DNA of 64,000 nt, taken from positions 14,984,798 to 15,048,797 of the forward strand of contig NC_066313.1 of the NCBI RefSeq assembly GCF_022539315.1, given 5' to 3'. Source of the stretch: Serinus canaria (Eukaryota; Chordata; Aves; Passeriformes; Fringillidae). Made by a program: the position numbers and the translations under genes. Positions 12,302 to 24,100 of the stretch are shown piece by piece (within the stretch, counting starts at the first letter, position 1; the number at the start of each line of letters is the position of its first letter). The notes under the pieces are model-generated. The model was not told where the DNA came from. It was given only the letters and a program-made list of their open reading frames with translations, and did not search any database.

Positions 12302-14710
12302 AAATACACCTACCAGTTAGTTTCCTCTGATGATGACACAGTTGCTGTTTTTAATGGCTTTCAAAATGGCAAAGATTATAGCATCTTATCCTAAATTTCA
12401 AACTATTTTAGGATAATTTGAACTTGAAATTTAGGATGAGCAACAATGGAGAAGGAAAGATGCCTCTTAGAATAACAGATCTTAAATCCCTCTTTCCTCT
12501 GAAATGCAGCATGAATTTTGAGAAAGCAGCCAATCCTCAATGATGTTGAAATTGTGCTGTCACAGTTCCTAAAGCTTCAGATAAACACAGGATTGTGAGC
12601 ACTCAACTTTACCTGGGTTAATTTTTATAGTTCCATCTTTGCTCCAGTTCATCATTCATCACCATTGAGCAACACTCCAGACCTCACCCTGGACTGAGCA
12701 AATTAGAAAACCAGAAAGAAACATGGGTGTCTATTTTTAAAAGCCCATTTGTCAGCAGTTACCACCTACTGAGATCTATTGATAACTGGCATTTATAAAA
12801 TTTGATTATCCAAGTTTTTCAGTGCTTTGGCACTAAGGTAGGAAAACTCTTTTCCACACCTTTAGCCTCGAGCACGTGAGCCATCCCTTTTTGAGTTGTT
12901 GCTGTGTCATGTGAGTGGGCAGACTTCACAGGGTAACTCAACCAATGACAATTCTTAGATCTGAATCTCATCCTTACACTGACAGCAGCACAAGGGTTCT
13001 GGGGCTATGTTATGGATCTGGTGGTTTTCTCCTAAGCTCTGCAGTCCTGGCAGCGTATCTCCTTATATCCCAGCTCCTGCAGTTGTGCAGTTTGTGATAC
13101 CCTCTTCTGCCTTAGGAGAAATTTCAAGACACTGTGGTTCTTTTAAATACCTTGAAAAATTCCACTTAAAAGAGCAAAAAAGAGGAAGTTTTCCACACAG
13201 CCCAGAAAGTATCTTTAAAATTGAAAACTAATTTAATTTACAATACAGACAAAATACTGTCCACTTTTTCCAAACAAAAGTGGAAATAAAAACAATCCAC
13301 AATGTATTCAATTGTTACTATTTTTATTATTATTATCGTTGCTCTCACAATTAGAAAACACAGTTAATGTTGCTTCCATGAAGAGAGAGTAATTTGTTCT
13401 TTAGATGAATAAACCAAAGCTCTGCTGAGATATTTAATCAAACTCTGTCTGCCTGATGAAACTGGTCCTGAGAGTAAAACAAAACAAAATATGTTGTACA
13501 TGTTAAAGTCATTAATCTCAGGTGGATTTTAAGTTTCCTGTTCTTTCTCCCCCTCTCCCAAATCTTGTTTTCTGCTCCATCTCCCTTGCAGGGGAGAAAG
13601 TCATGCCTGTTATAGCTCCAGTCTGCTCTTGGGAACAAAACTATGGTGTTTCACAACCCCCTGTCTGATGCAGGGAAAGGCAAATCCTTTGTCACAGGGT
13701 GAAGGTCTAACCACAATCCATCCCAGGCCTGAATTTTCCTCTTGTTCCCCATATTCCCAAGTACCTCCAGAGCCTCCTCCCAGCACTTTCCTCAAATAGG
13801 TAGCCCAGAGCTGGGCAGCACAAGTCTGTCTCACTTGGAGGATGATAATGGTTGTCTACAGGGACCTATTTTCTAGCAGGAAGAGGGATGGTCCCTCAGG
13901 GACTCTTTTATCACTTTCCTGACAGACACTTCTAACTGTATTCAGATTGTTTTCTTCTTCCCTCACTCCCCTTCCCCTCAACCAAGGGCTTTTCTAGCTG
14001 CATGTGAAATATTGTGGGCTGCCTGCTTTACTATAATTAAGATACTTTCTATTTTTGTAGAATAAAATACACAATCAGATGTGAGTTTTTTATAATGAAT
14101 GGAATTTGCTACCTTATGGAGAAGCCTAAATGATATAAAATTGGAAGGGGTAAGGATGAGGGGGATTAATCAAAAAAATACGAAGTCAGCCAGATGTATA
14201 CAGGGTCTAAAACCTCAGATCTGAAAATAGCATTAAGTCCACACTGTTTTATTAAATCATAGATTGGGGTTTTTTTCAAATTAATAAATACTACTAGGCC
14301 ACCAGCATAATACTCTTCAGGAGAGCTTGGCAGTTTCCATCAGGGGTAATACTGTAAAGCTGTGAAATACTAGTGTTTGTGGGAATAAATCAGATGTATT
14401 TTGCCAGCTAGTGTGAACCAACAGTACTGTGCAGTACAACATAGAGCTGGGCCAAATTACATCAGCTGCTGGGATGTGGTAAGACATGTTATAAGAAGGG
14501 AGCTACAGCATCACCTGACAAAGACATCCACAGTAATTAAAGCTGTTTTCTGCAGTAGCTGAAGGATCTCAGTGTTTCAGAGCAAAGCCTTGAAAACTGC
14601 TTGCTGAAGGCCTGAGAAAGGGAAGGAGGGATGTATTTTCCTTGCAAAGCTGGACATATGTGACAAATGTTCTCCCAAATATCTTTCACACAGCACATGC
14701 AACAAAAAAT
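12302..14710. other. Intergenic DNA with an imperfect palindrome
   Basis: No gene recognised. ATCCTAAATTTCAA (12388-12401) pairs with TTGAAATTTAGGAT (12424-12437), a 14-bp inverted repeat with a 22-nt loop. The rest is AT-rich unique sequence. Confidence 0.45.
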
Positions 14711-14805
14711 TACAGAATCATGGAATGATTTGGGTTGGAATGGACCCTGAAGATCATCCAGTTCGAACCTTCTGCCATGGGCAGGGACATCTTCCTCCAG
14801 ACTGC
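14711..14805 (-). mobile_element. CR1 3'-end fragment
   Basis: Tail ACAGAATCATGGAATG, GGGTTGGAATGGACCCTGAA, CTGCCATGGGCAGGGACAT. About 95 bp of a reverse-oriented CR1. Confidence 0.9.
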
Positions 14806-15102
14806 AAAAATAACTTGGCCATTCTGTTTTGGATCCCTGTTGTATTGATAATTGAAGTTGAGAGATGTGACACTTTTCTGGCCTCTCTGCACTTTGCTGC
14901 TGATGCAAGGAGTGAAGCCTCAGAGACAGGTTTCAAGGAGAAAGATGTATTAGGAGTGGTTCCACCAGTATGGCTCTGGATTACAGCCACTCCCTTTATT
15001 CCTAGTTCTTATTAAAAGGAAAGGGAAGCAGAAAGTACTGTCTACTGCTCACAGAAAAACATTTTCTGAAAAAATCTGGAAATGCCAGGGCATCCAGAGG
15101 GA

Positions 15103-15376
15103 CATCACAGAATCACAGAAAGGTTTGGGGTGGAAGGGACTTTAGAAGCTCATAAGACCTTAGAGGTGGTCGACCTTAGAAATTCCACCCCCTGCCATGG
15201 GCAGGGACACTTTCCTCTAGACCAGGCTGCTCCAAGCCCTGTCCAACCTGGCCTTGGACACTTCCAGGGATGGGGCAGTCACAGCTTCTCTGGAGAACCC
15301 GTGCCAGAGCCTCGCCACCCTCACAGGGAGAAATTTCTTCCTAACATCCTATCTAAACCTTCCTTATCTCAGCTTA
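15103..15376 (-). mobile_element. CR1 3'-end fragment
   Basis: Tail ATCACAGAATCACAGAAAGG, 'ggggtggaagggacttt', CCATGGGCAGGGACACTTTC, GCTCCAAGCCCTGTCCAACC. About 274 bp, reverse orientation, with a small internal insertion near 15155-15185. Confidence 0.92.
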
Positions 15377-18235
15377 AAGCCATCAAACAGATGAGATGGC
15401 CCTAGTTTGCTGGATGAAGCAGGCCTGTGTGACAAGGGAGGCTGCAGTTCACCAGACCTTGGCCTGAGCATGATTCTCACCTTAGGAAGGTACATCACCC
15501 TGGGCACACTCCTAATGCAGCGTGCAGCTGCTCCAGAGAACAAAAGGGCCCTGAAATTTAGAATTTATGGCAAAAGCAGTGTAACACTGTTAATTCATAG
15601 ACTGACAGCCTGAGACATGGGCTGGGAACACACAGACTCTTTTGTCAAAGAAGGGAAGGTCAGATGAAGCCCATGATGGATTATCTCGAGAAGCCAGCAG
15701 AGATTTTGAACGTGGTTGTCCCAAACTGCAAAACTCCAAACAATTCAGCCATTTCAGAACAACATCTTCAGTAATGGACATCTGTGGCATGAGATGACAA
15801 AGTGTGAGTTACCACCATGGCTAAAGTTCTGCTGTGAGTTCCTTTCCCCACCTGATAGACCTGCAGATGCCTAATTGGTTTAGTCACTTCTTTTAATTAC
15901 AGGTGATGATTTCTTCTGACATGAGAAAGCCAGTCAAGGATCACAGGTCTGACACAGGAGGAGTGAAATGCAGCTGAAAACAGTGTATGTATAGACCATT
16001 TCTTCCTTTTTACTAGTTTTTCACCAAGCAGAAAGACTCATGACATCAGTAAGGGAGCAAGAAAAAGTCATTACAGATTGCCATTGAAATGCTCAAATTT
16101 TTCTTCAGTCAGAACATCTGTGCCTTGTTGGCATCATCAGAAGCTGGAAATAAACATAAAATTCCTTAAAAGAATGAGAGTAGATGGTTTCTCTATGTAT
16201 CAAATGAAACCAAATTCTGGCATTGGACAGCAGTGGGATTTGTGCCACCAGCCTGTCTGCATGTCAGCCTAAAGACACCCACCACTCATCACTGCACTGC
16301 AGAGATGTTTTAGCCCATCAGCTTTTATGAGGTGATAATAACACAAACCACAGTCAAGCTATGAAAGGTCTTTTTTTGCCTGCTCATAACTGGGGGATGG
16401 AAAGAGGCAACAAGACCAAACCCATTACAGCAAAGCAAAATAGCTGAAGAGAACAAAATACCTCTAAGTTTGCTCTTATAGCACATGATGCTTTTCTCTT
16501 CCATTTCCCCTGGGCTGCTCACAGACATGTCAGAGGCAGTTGCCCCCTAGGGATTGACTAAGTGGGGAAAAAAAGAGGATTTGGAGAAAGATTGTGGTGT
16601 TACTGACATATTTCACCCTAGGAAAGTGACAGAGTCCCTCTACATTTGTGTAGGAGTGATTTTTTTGGCTGCTTACAGCATTTTACATGGGGTTGGGGTG
16701 CTCAGGAATACTCTGAAAGACATCAGAAGCTCTGCTGCCTTCTGTTCCTGGAGCAGCATCCTTCTCCAACACCACTTTTCATAACCAGTACACAGGGCTG
16801 GATGACCACTAAAAAAACAAAACAAAAAATCTCTCACAAAACCCCAAGCAAACAAACAAAACAAACAAAAACAAAAACCCCAAACAAACAAAACCAAGCA
16901 AAACTACAAACAATAACAAACCAAAAAGCAAGTAAGGGAGCCTAGGCTATGGTAAAAACTGCCCTGCACAGCAGCTCCTCTCCATATGCAGGAGCCAGAA
17001 GCCAACCACCCATGACATGAGAGGTATGAGCCATGTGTGTTATTAAACTCCTCAGGGGCACTAGGAAATTTTACCAATGATAAAAAAAAACCAGAACAGC
17101 AGTGGTGACTCTGCCTTTCTCCCAGTGTTCTGTTTCATTCTCTTGACTGTATCTTGGCTAATTCTGGTCAACATTAAGAGGCTGGGGAGGCAGGGAATAA
17201 AGAAACTTATCTATCCCTATGCCAGTGAGTGCCTCAAACCATGTTCTTTTCCCATCCTTGGGATAAAAATCAGAATTGTTTTCCAAGTAGAAGTGTGAAA
17301 CAATAATCTAACATTTTGCTGTTGCACCAGTAAATTCAGCATTTATTTCATATTATTGTTAATGCTTGCTTATAATAGAAGGATACATTTATGTAGGAAG
17401 TAACGTAGATGAAAGCACAAGTTATAAATATTTCTGTATATCTGCATACAAAAGAAAATATGTACAGCCACAGATAGTGGTTCTCTGCTGTGTCAGGGCA
17501 GAGCCACGTGAAGGACTGACCCATTCCCATTCCTTCCTGCTGTGAATAGCTGCTGACTTCCACGGATGTGCTCCCTACAACCAGGACTGCTCCACTCTCT
17601 GCAGTTTCCCGAGGCTGGACCAATAGTTTTGTGGGGGAAGAAGCCAGTTGCATATTTCCCCAAGGATTTGATGGATCAATGTGGAAAAATGTCAGTGACT
17701 AAGGGTGTCACATCCAAAAGGCAAAGAGATAGAGAGCAGGAGCTTGCTTTTTTCTTTACTTTCCCACTGGACTTGGATGTCACTTTGTTATTTTATCCAA
17801 AAGGCTCCACTGCTGTTTGTGGACCCCATAAAGTCCTTCTCAGCCTACCCTACTCTCACTGCCTCCAGGGTTCCAGGGGATTTTTTTTCATGGCTGAACT
17901 TTGTCCAGCCTGGACAAATCAAGGATATAATTTTTCCTTCAGCAATCAGCTCAAAGTCGCAGACCTGTGTAAAAGAAATATTAAAATTAGTTGTTCATTT
18001 CAGGGGATTGACCTGAAATCTTTCCACTTTTTTATCACTCAGAAGGGATGATTCCTTGCTGAACATTAAGTCTTTGGCAACAAAGGCAGTTATTGCTGAA
18101 AACTTGCAGCATTTTCCCTTGTGGGATGGTCCTAATGGAGACTCAGCACCTGTGCTAGAAGGCACAGGCAGGTGTGAGCCTTAGTTACTGTCAAACAAAT
18201 GGTGCTTTTCTTTCCCCCCAGGGAAAGTTTCTACA
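15377..18235. other. 3' flank of WNT11, possible long 3' UTR
   Basis: No gene recognised. A stretch of AAC/AAAC-rich low complexity is at 16809-16925. A 161-codon plus-strand frame at 17566-18051 has no recognised motif and lies opposite the likely WNT11 3' UTR, so it is probably fortuitous. Confidence 0.4.
16809..16925 (+). repeat. (AAAC)n-type low-complexity tract
   Basis: Runs of AACA, AAAC and CCAAGCAAACAAACAAAACA. Similar tracts recur at 30392-30470 and 37650-37770. Confidence 0.85.
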
Positions 18236-18353
18236 TTTATTTCTCAGAATACAAAGGCACTTGATGGCTGGACATCATTGGCAACCATAGGAAATATTTT
18301 GGAAGAAGATCCAATCCCAAATGAAGTTTTGTCTTCTCAGAGAGCATTTTATT
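18236..18353 (-). terminator. Candidate WNT11 poly(A) signals
   Basis: Minus-strand AATAAA hexamers occur at 18353-18348 and 18241-18236, about 210 and 320 nt after the stop codon. Another at 17347-17342 would give a 3' UTR of about 1.2 kb. Which is used cannot be decided from sequence; alternative polyadenylation is possible. Confidence 0.4.
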
Positions 18354-18561
18354 GGTGAGGAGAAACATTTGTGGGTTTGTTGCTTTTTGGGAGGTTTTTT
18401 TACGTTCTTATTTTTACTGGTGTGATGGTGGTTACTCCTACCATCTCTCTTCAAGTCTGTGTCTTTACAAGATAAACGATGTCTAGTGGAGGAGATGTTT
18501 TCTCTGAATAGTGCTGGGGTGCTGCTGCTGTCTTAGCTCCCAGGTGTGCAGAGGAGAGTTT

Positions 18562-18736
18562 TCATTTGCACACGTATCTCTCGACAGTCCTCTCGCACTT
18601 TTTACAGGTCACGTAGCAGCACCAGTGATATTTGCAGTGGCAGCGCTCCACCACTTTGTCCATGTAGGGGTTGTAGCCTCTGCCACAGCACATCAAGTCG
18701 CAGCTGTCACTCCCATTGGAAGTCTTGTTGCATTGC
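18562..18736 (-). CDS. WNT11: WNT11 last coding exon (cysteine-rich C-terminus)
   Basis: Begins after CTTCTTCCAG, completing Arg297, and ends at the TGA at 18564-18562. It has 11 cysteines in 58 residues in the order QC, SC, MCC, RCHC, WCC, TC, KC, VC, the C-terminal cytokine-like domain that contacts Frizzled in known Wnt structures. Sequons are at Asn300 (NKT) and Asn304 (NGS). It is separated from the previous exon by a 10.75-kb intron, the largest in the gene. Confidence 0.97.
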
Positions 18737-21165
18737 CTGGAAGAAGGAAAATGCTGTGAGCAAGTGTAAATTCCAGCTGTGTTTCCCAAACCCCTGCTGT
18801 GTGGTGTTGCTGGGCCTGACAGCTCTGCAAGGCACTGGGTGCAGCCAGCACAGCGAGCACCCAGCCAACAGCCCCCTGTGCCTGCAAGGGTGGCAGGGGA
18901 AGCCCTGGGCTGCTACGACACCCCAAATAACATTAAACTCCTGTTCTGACTCTCAATTTGGGCCTGGCAGTATCCAGGATGATTGCCTGCTGGCCAGCCT
19001 GCTCCCACATGAGCAGACAAGCAAAGCTTTTGGAATACCTCCACAAGAAGAACCAATCGGTGTTCCCAGGCAGGCTCCAAAACTGTCTGAAAGGAGATGG
19101 AGGAATGTCACAGAAATATTTTCTGAAAAATCCTTTCATTAGGATCTTTTCTCCTGAGAAGCCGAGAAGCTTCAGCTTCTCCATGTTTTGCTGCTTTGGA
19201 ATGTGATCTGGAGAATAGTTTACCCAGCATGTGAAATTGTTTTTACTTGATGACCAATGACAGCCGCCTGCGTCGAGGCTGTGAGCAGTGACAAGATTTT
19301 ATTATCATTCCTTTCTATTCCTTGCTAACCGTCTGATGAAATCCTTTCTTCTATTCTTTTAGTACATTTTAATATACCACTTTCTTTTAATATATAATAT
19401 ATATTATAGAATAATAAACCAGCCTTCTGAAACATGGAGTCAAGGTTCTCACCTCTTCCCTCGTCCTGGGACCCCTGAGAACACCCCCCCAGAGGAAGAT
19501 GACACCCTAAAGAACAAACACTGGTATTTGTCCACCACTGCCTAATCTGAAAAGGGCAAAGGAGGAACCCTACAGCCAAATAGTGTTTGAACAGTCTCCA
19601 TGCCAAGGATCCCAGGCTGGGAAGAATCCTGAGCAGGCTGTTACAGGCACTATACAGCACTGATCCTATCAGGAAATCACCATCAATACTAGCAGGGCTG
19701 GACTATGCACCTTTATCCCTTTGATTTTCTCCCACCACAGCATGAGCAGCTGGGCAATTGTCCCCAAAACACCTTGAGTCCTGACCCATGACAGGAAGTG
19801 TGGCAGGAGCACACAGTAGGGTGACAAGTCACCAAGTACCACACAGACTTTCACGGCTTGTTTTGCTTCTGCTTTTAATTAAAGAAAAACTCAGTGGGAT
19901 AAATCAGCTATTGTGTTGGGTTCCCTCATTTTTTCTGCTTGCCAGTGAATGGTTTGAGGTTTTCAGAAGCAACTCCTTAATTGAGGACTCTTTCATTGAT
20001 CCATTGATTACCATTTCACATCTGTCCTCAAAAAACACCTATCCTATTTCCTAAAATACTCCAGTATTCACTAGGCATGAAAGTGCAGCAGGCATTGGAT
20101 TTTGAATGGGATGAACCATGTCCTAGAGACACCATTTCTCCACAGACTGCAAAGATAACCCAGGATGGAAATGTTCCTCAGATGCTTGTGCTTTTTTGGT
20201 GTGTACCCAACACCACAGGGCTGTGAACTTGATGGCCTTTTGAATCTGCTGTAAGAAAGGTGGTTTATTGAGTGGGGTAATTGCTGACAACTCTCCTAAA
20301 TCTTATTCTGTGCGACTATGTTGTGTCTTTTTGGACAGAAACGCTCTAAGGCTGCTTTGAGGCAGGAAGAGGAGAGAGGAGCAGGAGTAGGACCCTTGAG
20401 CTAAGCAAATGTTAATAGATGAAAACAAATCCATGAGAATTACAGGAATTGCTCATGAGGTAATGCTTTAGGAGAAGTTATGGGATTAGTGAAGCACTGA
20501 GATTTTGTTCTTGCTCTTCCTTACATTTTTCTGCCTCCTGTTTGTTATTCTGATTCGCATTCCTCTACAAGTTCAGCGTTTAAAGGCCCCCAAACTCACT
20601 CTCATTCAGGAGTGTGTGTAAATATTTAAAAACCTTTTAAAGCCTCTACCAAAGCTGAAGTGTGCAGCCACACTGAATGTGTTTGCCCAACGCTGAGCCA
20701 AAGGCCTTGTTAGTGCCCCTGTGAACTGGGGCCCCTCCACAAGAAATCTCCAAACGACTCATAAATGTATTAATAAATGCTTCAAGTTTTCAGAGCAAAG
20801 GTTCAAATATAGGAGTGTTGACATTGGAAGAGGGGAGGGTATTTGTCAACCTCACTCAGCTTTGCCAGTGGATGGAAATGCTGTTTCCTGGAGGTTCACC
20901 TAGGGAGGACGGGGAATCTGCAGAAGCCTGGCAACGGATGCACAGTGCATCCGTGTCACTTCATGCTGGGAGCTCACCAAAGTGGCCAAGAAAAGGAATA
21001 CAGGTCCACTCTGACTCCAGCTCACCACTGAGCACATTCACTCCCCAAACATACAGAGCACACAGCAGTGATATTTACCCCATTCAAACAGAAAGCAAAA
21101 CTCTTCTGCCTGCTGTACTGGGACCTGGGATTCTCTCTTTCCCTCCATCCACTCCTGTGGTTTGC

Positions 21166-21198
<33 letters not shown>

Positions 21199-24100
21199 AA
21201 AGAGTGACTCTAGTAGAAGATATGCCTTCCCATATACCTTCCCCATTGCTCACAGTCTGAAACAAAGAAAGGAAAAAAGAAAAATCTGATTAAATAAATC
21301 CTCAAACTTCCCTCAGTTTGGTATTAGAAAATGGGGCAATTCAGAATGGGTGGGTTGAATAGCCTAAACAAAGTTTTCACCCCATCATAAACCTACATGG
21401 GCTTTTAGAAAAATTTCCTGACAATGCCACTAAGCAGAGATTTTGTTTTCTGTTTTAAAGCATAGGCCTGGATATGAGTTGGATTCATTTTTCATTAAAC
21501 AAGATGAAGCAGGTGGTCTCTCAGCCAGTGGGGCAAGACAAAGAACTCCAAAGACCAGAGTTTACCCACAGAAGCAGCCCTGAACATCAGATTCAGAGCC
21601 TACAGTTGTGATCTCACCAGGCTCCCCACTGATGGGTTAAGTTCAGTCTCATTTGTTTTGGGCCTGGTCCAGCACAATTCCCAACTCAGAGAAATGCCCT
21701 CCTCCTGAGCCTTGGAGAGAAAACATGAAGGCAAAGACTGCGTCGTAACACAACGCTGTAACCTCTGGAAGCACTTGGAAGACTGCTGAGAAATTATGCT
21801 TCAGCTGCAATCCCAGCCAAAGTTCTGGCTCCAGAACAGGCTTTTCCCATTGTCCCAAGGTCAGCAGTGTTGTCTAGACAAATCCCACTCAATATGCCTG
21901 TCCCAAATGTCCCCTTTCCAGCCCTCATTTGCAGAAGCACTGCAATACACCACACAGCCTCCTCAGGGGGGTGGCTCCTCAGCAGAGCTGAAGGACACCC
22001 CAGAACTTCTAAGAGTATTGTCCCAGATGGAGAGTAGGGATTTTAATTTTAAAAGGGGGAGATCATAGAATTATTTTGGTTGGAAAAGACCTCTAAGATT
22101 GATGAAATCCAATTTAGCAATGTCACACAGCTGCATTGTGAATCCCTGTTTACTCTGTCCCACCAGCAGAGAGAAGGATACATTTCTTTTTTGGTTGCAC
22201 AGCTGGCACCTGGGATCCAAACTGAGGCCAACTCTGTGCTGTCACCCACAATTATATAATGACACATACATGACATATAATGACAGGGATGAGATTCCTG
22301 CTGGAACCTCACTCCATCAGTCCTGTTGATAAGGACTTCTTAGCAAGGATATTAAAAAAGTCATTCTGGGGCACAACAACAGCCTTCCTGGCCAAGTGCA
22401 CCTCCTGGTGGATGAGGGAGATGCTGTTACGGGAGTAAACATAAATCTAAGCACTTTCTGTAGTCCTTTTTCTCATACACTGCCAGCACCTGGGCTGTTG
22501 CATTAGGGATGATAGAAGGGATGTTCCTTCCTTGACATCTCATCCCCTTGGCTGTGTGATTCCCTCAGCCCTTTCTGACCACAGGGAAACCATCTGCCTT
22601 CATGAACTCCAGCAGTCCCAAATCCCAGAACAAAGCACTGCTGTGTAATGGTTTTTTTCTCTTTTAAATCAAATTCCTATTTCTTTCTTTGGTGCCCCGT
22701 GCTTGTAACGTCAAGTAATGCAGCAGTATGTAAAAGAAAGAAAGAGAAAAATAATTCAAATCCCTCAGGAGATATATAACATAATGGACATTCCTGAAAA
22801 TACATCAAGGTCACAGCTCCATGTAAGATTTTGAGAGCTGAATCTTATCTACTTTTAAATTGCATTCTCATCCACAAGGAATGACTGGAGACTGACACTA
22901 AACAACTGTACGAGAAAGAGTTATCAGCATATGTCAGTGAGGAGATGTCAAGAGAGATCCTGGAATTAGCCTGTATTTTCATTAATGAGAAGCTGAGAGT
23001 GAGCTTAAAAATTTGGGGATAATGCTAGGGAGAATGAGGACATTTTGTGACAGTGGATTAAAGTGCAAAGTAAGCAACACACTTTGAGAAAGATCCAGCT
23101 AAATGTGGCATGTTTCCAGGGGGGCCATAGGAGCAGTTCAGAAGTAGAAAACAATGAAGGAATTGATTTAGAGAAGTATGTTAAAAGAGGTGTCTTCCCC
23201 TCTATAAAAGATTATTGCTACAAGGGGAGAGAAAAAAATTTCTTTATATGCCAAGGAAAGAGGACAAGAAATTATTCATTTTATTTTAGATTATGTTTAG
23301 TTAAATTTCAATTAAGAAAAGCCTCACACTGAGGATAGTAAAACCCTGGATCAGGTTGTTCAGGGAAACTGCTTTTAAGACCAGACTAGAGAAATGTCTT
23401 CAGTAACAGCCTAGGTGGTGTCAGCTCAATCTTGCTCCTGAAAGGCTCAAGGTCCATGGAAAATCATTCCCAGACCCAATTTTCTCTAACTCAAATGCCA
23501 TTTGGTTGCAGAGGGACTAAATATATTTAAGAGAGCTAGATTCATTATCCATTGCAATTTTACTGTGTGAAATTATTCTTTTTGCAACTAAATTTATTAC
23601 TCACAAACCTCTTCAGGAAACTTTATGACCAAATCCAGGTCTCTCAAAGTAGAAAGAATTCAATCTTCCCCACATATTAACTAAGATAACAAAAAAAATG
23701 CATAGCTGGCCAGCCTAGTTACTGAAATTGGCAACAGCTGCAAGCATGTTGCCCTGGGAAAAAAGGAATAACACCTAAATAAGGTGGGAGGAACAGAAAG
23801 TGAATGTTTTTCTGACTTTCATAAAATCATAAATAGTTTGGGTTGGAAGGAACCTTAAGGGCCATCTAATCCACCTGCCCCCCTGCTATGTACAAGGGCA
23901 TCTTTAACTAGAGCAGGTTTCCTCCCGTTCTTCTGGGACATTCACAAAAGCATTATTTGCTATTTCTTATTCAGAATTTGTCACATCTCATTAAATAAAT
24001 GGTAGCCCATCTGATAACTGTTCCAAAACCAACTGTCACTGAACACATTATAACTCACTCAAAGCTCATCTTATCCTGTGCCCTCGCTGACAGAAACTAA

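Noticed and set aside
12388..12437. 14-bp inverted repeat
   Set aside because: AT-rich and short with a 22-nt loop; within what an AT-rich region could produce, so not scored as a finding.
17566..18051. 161-codon plus-strand frame downstream of WNT11
   Set aside because: No recognised motif, no splice or promoter context, and it lies opposite the likely WNT11 3' UTR.
18546..19142. 198-codon plus-strand frame opposite the last WNT11 exon
   Set aside because: Shadow of the minus-strand cysteine-rich coding exon continuing into intron and LTR.
21022..21265. Poly(A) run as a sign of a processed pseudogene
   Set aside because: Sequence before the A30 run shows no gene-like frame and no flanking duplication was seen.
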